Under the pieces are notes generated by a model. It was not told the origin of the DNA and did not search any database. It worked only from the letters and a program-made list of their open reading frames with translations. Source: Aneurinibacillus terranovensis DSM 18919 (GTDB lineage: Bacteria; Bacillota; Bacilli; Aneurinibacillales; Aneurinibacillaceae). From it: DNA of 64,000 bases. The position numbers were made by a program, and so were the translations under genes. The stretch is taken from NCBI RefSeq assembly GCF_000430625.1, contig NZ_AUMJ01000009.1, positions 76,645 through 140,644 of the forward strand. The letters are read 5' to 3'. Positions 33,221 through 42,582 of this stretch are shown here, piece after piece. How positions within the stretch are numbered: the stretch's first letter is position 1; the number at the start of each line of letters is the position of its first letter.

Positions 33221-33249
33221 TTGATAACGCTTACAATTCTGTGTATACT
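33221..33249 (+). promoter_or_regulatory. Sigma-A promoter overlapped by a cre box
   Basis: TTGATA (33221-33226), 17 bases, TATACT (33244-33249) form a strong promoter. On the minus strand TGTAAGCGTTATCA (33222-33235) fits the CcpA cre consensus TGWAANCGNTNWCA at every defined position. It covers the -35 and spacer, so CcpA should repress. Confidence 0.75.
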
Positions 33250-33254
33250 ATAAA

Positions 33255-33348
33255 TGTAACCCCCTTTAAACGGGTTGACACCTCCTGGAATTGAATTAAT
33301 CTCTCCACTCCTACCTTTGGATCCGTTGGTAACGGGTCTATTTTTTTT
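33255..33348 (+). ncRNA. Predicted CcpA-regulated CU-rich small RNA
   Basis: Transcription should start near 33255 and stop at GATCCGTT/AACGGGTC plus T8 (33320-33348), giving about 95 nt. The 5' part folds as AACCC/GGGTT. The middle is an unpaired-looking CU-rich stretch with CACCTCCT, CTCTCC and CTCCTACC, which can pair with Shine-Dalgarno sequences. No reading frame with a ribosome site is present. The layout recalls staphylococcal RsaI, a CcpA-repressed small RNA, though no sequence homology is claimed. Targets are unknown. Confidence 0.6.
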
Positions 33349-33394
33349 CCTCTGTACAGCTTGTGAGACGATCCTTCCCTCTCAACTGCTTTTT

Positions 33395-34414
33395 CTACTT
33401 GAAAAAGATCGTCTTAAGTTCATTTATAAGCAGGCCAAGTACAATCCACAATTGGGAGCCCAATGTTTGAATCGCCTGAACGATATTTTGCTGCTTGCCC
33501 GAAGCCGCTTCGATACGGTTTGTTTTTACGGTTGCAGGAAGGGTGTCCGGCTGGAAGTGGGCGGCCCCGGTAATTTTGTTCTCTGCCTGTATCCCCGCGG
33601 AGTAGATGCTCTTCTTTTTTTTATATAATGTGATGGCCGGTGGATGACTTTGGAGCCAAAAGTGGTCTTTCCCTATTTGACGGTCAGTAAGGTTGTAATA
33701 ATTGTACATCACTCGCCCCGGTTCGTCCGGAACCGGGTCATCCCATGTACAGTCAAGGTTATACCATTTCCCGTCCAGATTCACAAGATTCCATGTATGA
33801 GGCTGATCTCCCGCGGTTCCTTCCACGATTTGATTCTGAATGCCGGCCTTGTCCAGCATTTTATAAGCGAGCAACGCGTACCCCTGGCAGACAGCTTTCC
33901 CCTGGGTAAGGGCTTCATACGCCGTATAGTTGTTGTAGTTCGTGTCATACCGGGTATTTGCTACAATATAATCGTGAATGGCCTTTTCCTTTTCGTCATC
34001 ATTCATTCCCTTTTTAATAATCCGGTTGAGAATTTGATTGACCCTCTCATCCACCTCTTCTTCCTGCTCTTTTGTCGTTCTGTATTCATATGCAAACTCG
34101 ATGGCCATATCGTTGTCAAAACCCATTGCTTTAAAGCCGTGGCTTTTCAAATTATACTTTGTATAATTATCATCCCGCAGCGCTTGCTCCGTAACATCAG
34201 CTATGAGATCTTCAAGGTCGGACGTATCCCCCATATAGGTAATAGTAAAAGTCGTTTCCCTATTCTTAATATGCTGGGCTAACTCTTTTTTTAACTGCTG
34301 CGGGGTGTATACCGTCGAGGCGGCATAGGCATTCGTGCATGTTGAAAATGAACTAAGAAACAGGGCGACGGTTGACAATAAAAGAATGCTGCTTTTTTTA
34401 TAAAGAGGCATCAT
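33395..34414 (-). CDS. Secreted transglutaminase-like protein
   Basis: This 339-residue protein has an N-terminal signal peptide (STVALFLSSFSTCTNAYAA) and a central transglutaminase-like (cysteine protease fold) domain. The catalytic triad is visible as Cys in GKAVCQGYA, His in QPHTWNLV and Asp in YNLDCTWDDP. Bacterial members act at the cell surface on peptides or cell-wall proteins. A basic linker and a hydrophobic C-terminal helix (LWIVLGLLINELKTIFF) suggest membrane anchoring. AAGGAG lies before the tandem ATG. Confidence 0.85.
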   Translation of the reverse strand: MMPLYKKSSILLLSTVALFLSSFSTCTNAYAASTVYTPQQLKKELAQHIKNRETTFTITYMGDTSDLEDLIADVTEQALRDDNYTKYNLKSHGFKAMGFDNDMAIEFAYEYRTTKEQEEEVDERVNQILNRIIKKGMNDDEKEKAIHDYIVANTRYDTNYNNYTAYEALTQGKAVCQGYALLAYKMLDKAGIQNQIVEGTAGDQPHTWNLVNLDGKWYNLDCTWDDPVPDEPGRVMYNYYNLTDRQIGKDHFWLQSHPPAITLYKKKKSIYSAGIQAENKITGAAHFQPDTLPATVKTNRIEAASGKQQNIVQAIQTLGSQLWIVLGLLINELKTIFFK

Positions 34415-34492
34415 TTATGCTCCTTGCTTTTTTGTCCATACAAAAAAACGTAATACTATACCCATAATTCTACCTTACCACGTTCTCAAAAG

Positions 34493-34541
34493 AAAAAAAC
34501 GCCTATCCATATCACATACAAGTTATGTGACAAGGATAGGG
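34493..34541 (-). terminator. Chemoreceptor gene terminator
   Basis: CCTATCC/GGATAGG with inner CACATA/TATGTG forms a long stem (34502-34540), followed by T-rich sequence on the minus strand after the stop at 34559. Confidence 0.75.
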
Positions 34542-34558
34542 ATCGGAGTGTGAATCAT

Positions 34559-36244
34559 TTACACTCTGAACCTAGAGACTTCACTTTGTAATTCTTGCGC
34601 AAGTTTACTTAACGAGTCTGCGGATGATGTAATCTCTTCCATAGAGGCAAGCTGCTCTTCTGAGGCAGCAGCTACCCCCTGTGTGTTCAATGCTATTTCT
34701 TTGGAAATACCAGTAAGCTGTTCCGCGGAAGCTGTCAATTGTTCTGTGCCTGCGGAGATTTCCTGGGTTGCGGAGGATACTTCCTGTACCTGGTCGGTAA
34801 TTTGTTGAATGGAGTTCAAAATGCGACGGAAGGCTTCCCCTGCTTGATTAACTATGGTGGTTCCAGACGCCACTTCTTTTGTTCCTTTTTCCATGGCTTC
34901 CACCGCATCACCCGTATGCTCCTGGATTTCCTCGATCAAGGCTGCAATTTGCTCGGAAGATTGTTTAGATTGTTCAGCTAACTTCCTTACCTCATCGGCA
35001 ACAACAGCAAACCCTTTTCCATGCTCACCGGCACGAGCCGCTTCAATTGCGGCATTAAGGGCGAGCAGATTGGTTTGATTGGCAATATCGCTTATCACCT
35101 CAATAATTTTCCCGATTTGTTTTGAATTTTCACCGAGTTCACGAATGACGGAAGCAGACCGCCGCACAGAAAGATTTACCGTTTCCATTTGCTGCATCGT
35201 TTTATCAATAATTTCATTTCCTTGTCTGGCTTCCTGCAGTACATCGACAGATGACTCCGAAACGGTAGAAGCAGATTCAGCAATTCGTTGTAATCCGAGC
35301 GCGCTTTCTTCCATTACTCTCTTATTCTCTTCCATACTTTTCAATTGACTATCGGCTGCGCCCGAAATATCCTGAATGGATGTAGCGACTTGATTCGCGG
35401 CCTCTACTGATTGTTCGGAACTGGCATATAACTCTTCGGAAGCAGCTGCGACCTGTTCAGAACTTGAACTCACTTTGCGAATCAATTGCTGTAAATTACG
35501 CTTCATATCGTTGAAAGAGTGCGCCATTTCTCCAATTTCATCTCTGTTTTTTATAGTAATATCAGAAACCAGAAGATTTCCGTCCGCAATTTGTTTCGCT
35601 GCTTCTGCTACAGCCACCACAGGCCTGGATATGAGCCGGCTAATATAAAAAGCAATCAAAATCCCAATCAATAGTGCCACAATTGAAATAATGATTACTG
35701 TATTGTTAACATTGGACACGGTTGAGGATGTTTGCGCACTCCCTTTGTTTAAGAAATCCTGTTGCAGATTCTCCATTTCCTGTGCTTTTTGCACTAACTG
35801 TTCATCCAGAGGACGTCCCTTTTCCGCCATGATTTTTATATAGCCCTGTACGTTATTTTGCTTTTTGTATTGAATCATTTGATCAACTACATCTCCATAT
35901 TGTGCATGGATCTGCGTGATCTGCTGCATGATGTTTCTGGCTTCCTGCGTATTTATAATCTGATCCAATTGTTGTTTCAGCTCTAAAAATTTACGCTGGT
36001 TTGTTTTATAAAGTTCGAGGGATGTCTCATCACCTGAGAGAAGATATCCTCTAATTGTTTTCGCTTCTTCCGATGACAGGTATTTCAATTCTTTGGTAAG
36101 AATAACCTTCTTTGCCCGATCATTAATTAAACTGGAATATGTAGCGTCTACAGAAGAAATTTGATAGATGCCGATTGCTGAAACGACCCCCAAAAGTAAA
36201 AGAACAGCAAAAAAACCACAAAATAATTTCTTGCTTATGCTCAT
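34559..36244 (-). CDS. Methyl-accepting chemotaxis protein
   Basis: This chemoreceptor (about 561 residues) has a first membrane helix near residues 8-30 and a four-helix-bundle extracellular domain (about 32-185). The second helix ([20 protein letters not shown]) and a HAMP domain follow. The long cytoplasmic coiled coil has the invariant tip [45 protein letters not shown]. It passes ligand state to CheA. The ATG at 36244 is chosen; GTG two codons earlier is also possible. It is not near other chemotaxis genes, so the ligand is unknown. Confidence 0.92.
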   Translation of the reverse strand: MSISKKLFCGFFAVLLLLGVVSAIGIYQISSVDATYSSLINDRAKKVILTKELKYLSSEEAKTIRGYLLSGDETSLELYKTNQRKFLELKQQLDQIINTQEARNIMQQITQIHAQYGDVVDQMIQYKKQNNVQGYIKIMAEKGRPLDEQLVQKAQEMENLQQDFLNKGSAQTSSTVSNVNNTVIIISIVALLIGILIAFYISRLISRPVVAVAEAAKQIADGNLLVSDITIKNRDEIGEMAHSFNDMKRNLQQLIRKVSSSSEQVAAASEELYASSEQSVEAANQVATSIQDISGAADSQLKSMEENKRVMEESALGLQRIAESASTVSESSVDVLQEARQGNEIIDKTMQQMETVNLSVRRSASVIRELGENSKQIGKIIEVISDIANQTNLLALNAAIEAARAGEHGKGFAVVADEVRKLAEQSKQSSEQIAALIEEIQEHTGDAVEAMEKGTKEVASGTTIVNQAGEAFRRILNSIQQITDQVQEVSSATQEISAGTEQLTASAEQLTGISKEIALNTQGVAAASEEQLASMEEITSSADSLSKLAQELQSEVSRFRV

Positions 36245-36318
36245 TTTCACGTTTCCCCCATATCAAAATATTCCACTATATATTTATATGAAGATTATTG
36301 TACAATATTTATATTTTC

Positions 36319-37428
36319 CTAATTCTGCATCACAAAGTCCGTTTCCATCGTCTCCCCTTCTTTGAACACACGAAGGATTTCGTATTTTGTATTGCGCTGA
36401 GCAGGAGTTTTACCCGCCTCACGAATTAGCTGGAGAATATGGTTGGTATTCACCTTAAACGTGCAGGCCGCGGCGGACACCACGTTTTCCTCCATCATTG
36501 TTGAACCGAAGTCGTTGCAGCCGTACTGCAGCGACAGCTTACCCACTTCCGGTCCCATCGTAACCCAGGAAGACTGGAAATTAGTAATATTATCGACCAT
36601 CAGACGGCTAATCGCCACATTCTTCAAATACTGTTCCGGGGTTTGTCTTTCAGCCGGAAGATTCGTATTGTCAGGCTGGAACGTCCATGAAATGAACGCC
36701 AGAAAACCGTTTGTTTCGTCCTGCGCTTCGCGGATGCGAAGAAGGTGCAGCACGCGTTCCTCATACGTTTCACCGAAACCAATCACCATGGTTGCTGTCG
36801 TAGACAGGCCGACGCGGTTGGCCGTCTTCATCGTCTCGATCCATTCTTCCCACGTTCCTTTCAGGCGGCTGATTTTTTTACGCGTACGGTTATCAAGAAT
36901 TTCTGCACCCGCGCCGGGAAGGGAATCGAGCCCGGCTTCTTTAAGCAGCCGCAGTACCTCTTCAACAGACTTACCTGAAACCTCCGCAATTTTCATTATT
37001 TCCGCAACTGAAAGAGAATGCATTTGAATCGATGGGAAGCGCTTTTTAATGTTTGTCAGCAGGTTTGTATAGTATTCAAGCGGGAGATTCGGGTTCGTTC
37101 CCCCCTGCATCAAAATTTCAGTTCCCTGCACATCGATCGTTTCCTGGATTTTTTTAAAAATCTCTTCATCAGGGAGCACATACCCTTCTTCGCTCCCGGG
37201 TGCCCGGTAAAAAGCACAGAACCGACAGTATGTATCGCATACATTTGTATAGTTAATATTTCGGCCAATGACAAACGTAGTAATCGGTTCCGGATGCCAT
37301 TTCTCCATGATTTTATTTGCATAATAACCTATTTTCTCTACTTCATTGCTTTCATATAAATGAATCCCGTCTTCTAATCCAAGCCGTTCCCCAGCCAGCG
37401 CCCGTTCCAAAATATGATCTATCGACAC
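36319..37428 (-). CDS. mqnC: Cyclic dehypoxanthinyl futalosine synthase
   Basis: This 369-residue radical SAM enzyme has CDTYCRFC (CxxxCxxC cluster ligands) near residue 60, a GGTNP motif and ETYEERVLHLLRIREAQDETNGF in the barrel. It forms the cyclic product from dehypoxanthine futalosine in the futalosine route to menaquinone. No other mqn gene is in the window. CofH and MqnE are relatives; the N-terminal sequence and the neighbourhood of the barrel read as MqnC. It starts behind AGGGATAATACCG, with a weak ribosome site. Confidence 0.85.
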   Translation of the reverse strand: MSIDHILERALAGERLGLEDGIHLYESNEVEKIGYYANKIMEKWHPEPITTFVIGRNINYTNVCDTYCRFCAFYRAPGSEEGYVLPDEEIFKKIQETIDVQGTEILMQGGTNPNLPLEYYTNLLTNIKKRFPSIQMHSLSVAEIMKIAEVSGKSVEEVLRLLKEAGLDSLPGAGAEILDNRTRKKISRLKGTWEEWIETMKTANRVGLSTTATMVIGFGETYEERVLHLLRIREAQDETNGFLAFISWTFQPDNTNLPAERQTPEQYLKNVAISRLMVDNITNFQSSWVTMGPEVGKLSLQYGCNDFGSTMMEENVVSAAACTFKVNTNHILQLIREAGKTPAQRNTKYEILRVFKEGETMETDFVMQN

Positions 37429-37448
37429 GGTATTATCCCTCCAGACGA

Positions 37449-37492
37449 AAAGTAAACTTGGCTAGTGCCCAGCTATAGGCTGAGTGTAGCCT
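37449..37492 (+). repeat. AACTTGGCT hairpin motif, copy 3
   Basis: AAACTTGGCTAGTGCCCAGC shares AACTTGGCT and a following hairpin with 2202 and 7711. A short GGCT/AGCC stem follows. It sits just upstream of mqnC. Confidence 0.35.
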
Positions 37493-37527
37493 TTTACCAA
37501 TATCCATTTTTTAATCGTAACATAATA

Positions 37528-37552
37528 CCCCCTGCTTGCCTACAGCAGGGGG
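37528..37552 (-). terminator. Hairpin after the 73-residue protein gene
   Basis: CCCCCTGC/GCAGGGGG is a strong 8-bp stem, but only a weak T run follows on the minus strand. Confidence 0.45.
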
Positions 37553-37565
37553 CTGCCAAAACTAG

Positions 37566-37787
37566 TTATTCGCCAAAACCAATTTCTTCATAAACTTCAG
37601 GCTGCCAGAATATCACACATCGTTCGAGTGGAAAATTCACCTCGCGCGATCCGTTTGGCCTGCCGTTGAAATAAATGATTTCCGTCAGAACGACGCGATT
37701 TTCCTTGATTTGCACCTCACCCTTATGGCGCTGGACAGAATTGTCCATCGCGTAAAAAACAATTTCACCAGTTCCTAATGTCTTCAT
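37566..37787 (-). CDS. Small beta-rich protein of unknown function
   Basis: This 73-residue protein appears beta-rich (EIVFYAMDNSVQRHKGEV, REVNFPLERCVIFWQPEVYEE). It has no signal, helix bundle or metal motif. A GGGAGATAG site lies before the ATG. It is upstream of mqnC and downstream of dnaI, and I cannot link it to either. Confidence 0.55.
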   Translation of the reverse strand: MKTLGTGEIVFYAMDNSVQRHKGEVQIKENRVVLTEIIYFNGRPNGSREVNFPLERCVIFWQPEVYEEIGFGE

Positions 37788-37865
37788 CTCAACTATCTCC
37801 CCTTGTATTCTCTTTAATTTTTATCTTTTTTTACTGTACTTTACTATACCTTATTACAGTTTACT

Positions 37866-38792
37866 TTATTTTCTCGTTCTGCGATTCATTCCGTTTACTT
37901 CATATTCGTCCGTGTAGTAGCGAATGCGTTCCATGATGCGCATCGCCTTCAACTGCTCAATCCCCGCTTTCTGGGAATACGAAAGGTGTTCAAGCAGCTG
38001 GTCATAATTATAGTTGGACGTATATAAAACCGGTAGGCTCTCACTCACCCGGTATTGGAGAATCGCCCCTAAGATCTCATCACGGGCCCACGGAGAAAGG
38101 GTCTCCGCTCCTATATCATCCAGAATAAGGACAGGCACTTCTTTTAACGCTTGGATTTTTTGCTGGACCGTATTATCCTGCAGCGAATCTTTGATCTCCC
38201 TGAAGAAGTCCGGCGTATAAACCATTAAGGAAGCGATCCCCCGTTCAGAGAGCTTCCGCGCTGCCGCGCCCATTAAATGGCTTTTTCCTACTCCGAACGG
38301 GCCGTAAAAATATAACCCTTTCGTCCCCGGTTCACCGGGCTGCACCTGCATGCAGAACTCCATAATCGCTTTAATCGCTTTTGCTCTCTCTTTATCCGGT
38401 TCAATCGTAGCAAACGAAGCAGCGAGAATATCCTTTGGAATATGGTGGGTACGGATAAGCTTCTCCCTGTCGCGATGTTCCTGATCCATCAGCTGAAGAG
38501 GGCACGGTTTATGGCGCGTCTCAATAGAAGAGCCGGCCCAGTCAAGAATCGCCTGATGACCTTTTAATAGATTAGGGCATGCCTCCAGACCGGGACAGTT
38601 ACGGCAATGCCGGGCTTCATCACAGGCTAATTGAATGCGCGACAGCGATTGCGTAATGTGCCGTGATTCAATCTCGGGATGCTTCGCCAGTAAAGCCAAC
38701 ACTTCAGGTTGGACGGACAACTCTTCAACGATTTCATGAAAGGAGTAACGATTACTTTTATAGGAAGAGAGCAGTTTATTTACCTGGTGCAT
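37866..38792 (-). CDS. dnaI: Primosomal helicase loader DnaI
   Basis: This 308-residue AAA+ ATPase loads the replicative helicase. The N-terminal domain binds helicase and carries a zinc-binding cluster (CDEARHCRNCPGLEACPN, near 53-70). The C-terminal domain has Walker A GPFGVGKSHL and Walker B LILDDIGAE. The ATG has AGGAGG upstream, 12 bases after the dnaB stop, so the two are co-transcribed. Confidence 0.95.
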   Translation of the reverse strand: MHQVNKLLSSYKSNRYSFHEIVEELSVQPEVLALLAKHPEIESRHITQSLSRIQLACDEARHCRNCPGLEACPNLLKGHQAILDWAGSSIETRHKPCPLQLMDQEHRDREKLIRTHHIPKDILAASFATIEPDKERAKAIKAIMEFCMQVQPGEPGTKGLYFYGPFGVGKSHLMGAAARKLSERGIASLMVYTPDFFREIKDSLQDNTVQQKIQALKEVPVLILDDIGAETLSPWARDEILGAILQYRVSESLPVLYTSNYNYDQLLEHLSYSQKAGIEQLKAMRIMERIRYYTDEYEVNGMNRRTRK

Positions 38793-38804
38793 CCGTAATT
38801 CCTC

Positions 38805-40304
38805 CTATTTAATTTCTCCCATCGCTTTTAACAGCTCATGAATACTTTCCTTTGTTTTCTCGTATTCCTCATCGGCAGACTCCTGGGCAGAGGCCGCGGA
38901 AGAATGTCTTTCCATTTCCTTCTGGCGGGCGAGCTGATCACGTATGAGGGGTGGGATATCATCTTTGCGGGCCGTTTTATGCTGTGAAGAACGGGATCGG
39001 GCGGGCGTCTTGCCGCCTTCCGCTTTTCCCCTCCCTGTCTGCCCGGCACTGCCTTTATGCTCGCTGTATAGCTGTTTAGCCAGTTTTTGCGCCTCTTCAA
39101 CCGTACGGATATCCATGCGTTTCCAGTGGGCTGCAATTTTATAAATTAACGCCTTCGGCAGCTGTTTTTCCTGCGTAAGCATGATATATTCAAGCAGCAC
39201 ATTGACAACACCGTAGGGAAGTTTGTACTCTTCCAACAGCTCTTCTACGATCTTCTGATCCGAAGGTGCCACCCTTGCTCCGTTATGATAATAGGAGAGC
39301 AGCTGCAGCGGCGATAAGGAGGCAAGCATTCGATTGTGTTCTTCCTCACGCGTCCGGACCGGTTTTACCTTAGACGCACCTTCCGCTTCCGGCTTAAACT
39401 CCGGTATCTCATCCACCGCGTAAATCCGGGGGGCCTGCCCACCGTTCATATGGCGAAACCATTCTTTTGCATTGCGCCGAAGGACGGCCACATCAATCGA
39501 ATGATCCGCGAGATAAATCGTTTCATCCTGTAGAAAGTATGCAAGCTGCAGATCGGTAAACTGGTATAAAAAAGCCAGTTCCTGCAATGTTTCACATACT
39601 ATTGGCGTAAACAAATCTTCCTTTTTAAGAGATTTGGGCAGAAGCGCCTCAAGCAGGGCAAAGTCAACGGTTGTACTTTGGTAGGTACGATCCGCCCTGG
39701 CTTCTTCTTGAAAAGCATCCAGCATATTCTCTTTCTCCACTTCCCGAAAGAAGGAATCGGTTTCCGTTCCGGGCTCCAACGTGATTTCACTCGGTGACAG
39801 ATGATAGAAAACTTCATCAAACCCCTTCGTAATGCGTTCACGGGTTGCAGAAGCCGGGGGCTTCTCAACGCTTGTGGAAAATCTGCGGCGCAGCCCACGG
39901 TAATGCTGTTTACCCACACGATTTAACAGCATGATGCTTAACGTATCGTCATTAAAAAACAAATCGGGTGAATAAGGCGGACTCAATAAATATTCGAGAA
40001 TATATTCCCCCGCCACTTCAAGGCGGTACGTGTCGAGAAGACCCATCGCTTCCAGCTTGTGCCTGGCTTTTATAATCACGTCAAGCGATGTTCCCATCGA
40101 AACCATTAGGCCGCGGTGCAGCCCCGCCGTCGACGAAAAATTGGCAAGCGATACATGATGATAGAGAGTCTGGTATAGTGCAATTGGAAGAACGCCTAAG
40201 AGAGGTTGGTAGAGATGTACCAAATATCCTAATTCCGCACTGCTGATCGGCCGTTTTACCTGGATGATATAGCGGTCATTAGGAACCGTTTGTATCCATC
40301 TCAT
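38805..40304 (-). CDS. dnaB: Replication initiation and membrane attachment protein DnaB
   Basis: This 499-residue Firmicutes DnaB is not the helicase. It starts with the winged-helix DDBH1 region (RPISSAELGYLVHLYQPLLG) and has a DDBH2/DnaD-like domain toward residue 330-430, then a charged disordered tail (TARKDDIPPLIRDQLARQKE). It acts with DnaD and DnaI to place the helicase at oriC. GGGGGTG lies before the ATG. It follows nrdR and the nuclease gene in the conserved order. Confidence 0.93.
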   Translation of the reverse strand: MRWIQTVPNDRYIIQVKRPISSAELGYLVHLYQPLLGVLPIALYQTLYHHVSLANFSSTAGLHRGLMVSMGTSLDVIIKARHKLEAMGLLDTYRLEVAGEYILEYLLSPPYSPDLFFNDDTLSIMLLNRVGKQHYRGLRRRFSTSVEKPPASATRERITKGFDEVFYHLSPSEITLEPGTETDSFFREVEKENMLDAFQEEARADRTYQSTTVDFALLEALLPKSLKKEDLFTPIVCETLQELAFLYQFTDLQLAYFLQDETIYLADHSIDVAVLRRNAKEWFRHMNGGQAPRIYAVDEIPEFKPEAEGASKVKPVRTREEEHNRMLASLSPLQLLSYYHNGARVAPSDQKIVEELLEEYKLPYGVVNVLLEYIMLTQEKQLPKALIYKIAAHWKRMDIRTVEEAQKLAKQLYSEHKGSAGQTGRGKAEGGKTPARSRSSQHKTARKDDIPPLIRDQLARQKEMERHSSAASAQESADEEYEKTKESIHELLKAMGEIK

Positions 40305-40339
40305 CGGACTTCACCCCCATGATCATGTTCATTGCCCTA

Positions 40340-41956
40340 TTATATCACCGTTCCCGTTTCACAATCTTCCACTATTTCTTCTAAAATTTCAACATAACGG
40401 TCCAATTGCTCCTCCAGCATCTGCTTTTCGGCAGCTGTCATAGGTTTATCCTTGAGCAAGTCCTGCAGGGCTCTAATGTTTTGTTCAAGGCCGCTCAGCA
40501 TTTTATGTAATTCCGGACCCGGCTCTGCTTTTTGCTTCTCCTTCTGCGAAATGATAGAATCTTTGCCTATATCGATCAGTTCAAATCGGCCGGGAACGTA
40601 TGTATCGACTCCCATGTCAGTTTGGATCATGCTGGCGAAGTTGACGGCTACCTCTTCTTCTCCATGTACCACAAAAACTTTACGCGGTTTTTTCTTAAAG
40701 GCACCCAGCCATTCGAGAAGTCCGGCACGGTCGGCATGAGCAGAAAAGCCCTCGATATAGTGAATATGCGCGGCAACCTTGATTTCCTCATTATAAATAC
40801 GCACCCGTTTTGCCCCGTCGACGATTAAGCGCCCCAGCGTCCCCTGCGCCTGGTAGCCGACAAAAACAATATGGGACTTACTTCGCCAGAGATTGTGCTT
40901 AAGGTGGTGTTTAATTCGGCCTGCTTCGCACATACCGCTTGCTGAAATAATAATCGTGCCGCTTGTTAACCGGTTCAATCGCTGGGACTCTTCGACGGAA
41001 GCGGTAAAAGTAAGACCCGGAAAGGAAAGTGGATCCATGCCCATGGCCAGATACCGCTGACTCTGCTCATCAAAGTTCTGCTCATTCTTCCGAAAAATTT
41101 TTGTCGCCTCTGTTGCAAGCGGACTGTCAATAAATACGGGCAACGGCTTAATTTCACCACTATGCAGAAGTTCTGCTATCTCATAAATGATTTCCTGCGT
41201 GCGCCCGACAGAGAAAGAAGGAATAATAATATTGCCTCCATCCTGCTGTACGGTCTGTATGATCTCACACAGCTTTTTGCGGCGGTCCACCGATCGTTCA
41301 TGGAGGCGATCCCCGTACGTCGATTCGATAAAAACATAATCCGCTTCTTCAATATATTCAGGGTCACGGACAATTTCCTGCTTTTTATTACCCAGATCGC
41401 CGGAAAAAACGAATTTGTATGTCTCATCCTCGAGCTGAATCCACATTTCAATGATGGCCGAGCCTAGAATATGCCCCGCATCTCTCATCCGGACGGTGAT
41501 CCCTGGCACAACATCCACCAGTTGTCCGTAAGATACCCCCTGAAATAAATGAAGGCACCGCCTTGCGTCCTCTTCCGTATAAATAGGGGAGACGGCGGGA
41601 TGACCTTTCCTCCTGCGTTTTCTGTTATACCATTCCGCTTCAAACTCCTGGATGTGTCCGCTGTCGGGCAGCATAATTTCACAAAGCTCGGCCGTTGTCT
41701 TCGTACAAATGATAGGCCCGGTAAATCCCTGTTTATGCAGGCGCGGAAGAAGCCCGCTGTGGTCAATATGGGCATGCGTGAGTATAACAGCGGCAATTTC
41801 CCGCGGTTGAAACGCAAACGGTTCCCGGTTTCGCTCCTCCAGTTCTTTATTTCCCTGAAACATCCCACAGTCAACGAGCACTTTATGTTTGCCCGTATCG
41901 ATTAAATAACAGGACCCTGTAACGGTCCTGGCTCCCCAAAAAAATTGTACTTTCAC
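40340..41956 (-). CDS. Metallo-beta-lactamase/beta-CASP ribonuclease
   Basis: This 538-residue protein has the metallo-beta-lactamase metal motifs HAHIDHSG (motif 2, about 60-67), DAGHILGSA and FSGDLG. A beta-CASP cap follows, with IESTYGDR, SFSVGRTQE and the motif-C region EGFSAHADR. It is of the Ysh1-like archaeal/bacterial RNA exonuclease type (TTHA0252-like). GTG at 41956 starts it behind GGGGGAAG. The insertion between dnaB and nrdR is not in B. subtilis and may be lineage-specific. Confidence 0.85.
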   Translation of the reverse strand: MKVQFFWGARTVTGSCYLIDTGKHKVLVDCGMFQGNKELEERNREPFAFQPREIAAVILTHAHIDHSGLLPRLHKQGFTGPIICTKTTAELCEIMLPDSGHIQEFEAEWYNRKRRRKGHPAVSPIYTEEDARRCLHLFQGVSYGQLVDVVPGITVRMRDAGHILGSAIIEMWIQLEDETYKFVFSGDLGNKKQEIVRDPEYIEEADYVFIESTYGDRLHERSVDRRKKLCEIIQTVQQDGGNIIIPSFSVGRTQEIIYEIAELLHSGEIKPLPVFIDSPLATEATKIFRKNEQNFDEQSQRYLAMGMDPLSFPGLTFTASVEESQRLNRLTSGTIIISASGMCEAGRIKHHLKHNLWRSKSHIVFVGYQAQGTLGRLIVDGAKRVRIYNEEIKVAAHIHYIEGFSAHADRAGLLEWLGAFKKKPRKVFVVHGEEEVAVNFASMIQTDMGVDTYVPGRFELIDIGKDSIISQKEKQKAEPGPELHKMLSGLEQNIRALQDLLKDKPMTAAEKQMLEEQLDRYVEILEEIVEDCETGTVI

Positions 41957-41990
41957 AATCTTCCCCCTTACTCAGCATGAACTGCCAAAC

Positions 41991-42458
41991 CTATTGTTTC
42001 TTTTTACTGTTTCGCAACAGCTCTTCAAGTTCATTGACAAACACGTTAATATCTTTGAACTGGCGGTACACGGAAGCAAACCGGACATAGGCAACCTCAT
42101 CGACATCGTACAGGGCATTCATCACAAGTTCACCGATCTCTTTGCTCTCCACTTCCGATTTCCCCGTATTCCGCAGCTCACGTTCAATTTCGTCAACGAT
42201 GGTTTCCAGCGTTTCCAGGGGAACAGGCCGCTTCTCGCAGGCCCGAATAATCCCCCGCAAAATTTTCTCCCGACTGAATTCTTCCCGCGTTCCATCTTTT
42301 TTGACAACAAGAAGCGGCGTTTCTTCCACAACTTCAAACGTCGTAAATCGTCTCCCGCAATCTTCGCATTCTCTGCGCCGTCTAATGGATTTGCTATCGT
42401 TTATCGGACGTGAATCCAATACTCTTGTTCCTATATGCATACAATAGGGACACCGCAT
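41991..42458 (-). CDS. nrdR: Transcriptional repressor NrdR
   Basis: This 155-residue repressor of ribonucleotide reductase genes has an N-terminal zinc ribbon (CPYC...CEDC, residues 3-34) and an ATP-cone domain ([21 protein letters not shown]). It senses dATP/ATP ratio and binds NrdR boxes. The start at 42458, behind CTGGAG, gives the universal MRCPYC opening; the longer frame to 42680 is spurious. It lies upstream of dnaB in the conserved order. Confidence 0.95.
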   Translation of the reverse strand: MRCPYCMHIGTRVLDSRPINDSKSIRRRRECEDCGRRFTTFEVVEETPLLVVKKDGTREEFSREKILRGIIRACEKRPVPLETLETIVDEIERELRNTGKSEVESKEIGELVMNALYDVDEVAYVRFASVYRQFKDINVFVNELEELLRNSKKKQ

Positions 42459-42523
42459 ATGATCAACTCCAGTGTTTAACGTGCTTTTCCATAGTTTGTC
42501 CCATAACATTTGTATAGTCAAGA

Positions 42524-42556
42524 AAAAACCGCGGGCATTATACCTGCGGTTTTCTA
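42524..42556 (-). terminator. gapB terminator
   Basis: AAAACCGCaGG/CCcGCGGTTTT forms a stem followed by T6 on the minus strand, between gapB and nrdR. Confidence 0.75.
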
Positions 42557-42582
42557 TGACGATTATGGGTATCGGGTTGCTG

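Noticed and set aside
33119-33249. Divergent thrS and sRNA promoters as evidence for one shared regulator
   Set aside because: The cre box overlaps only the plus-strand promoter and the thrS control is explained by the T-box.
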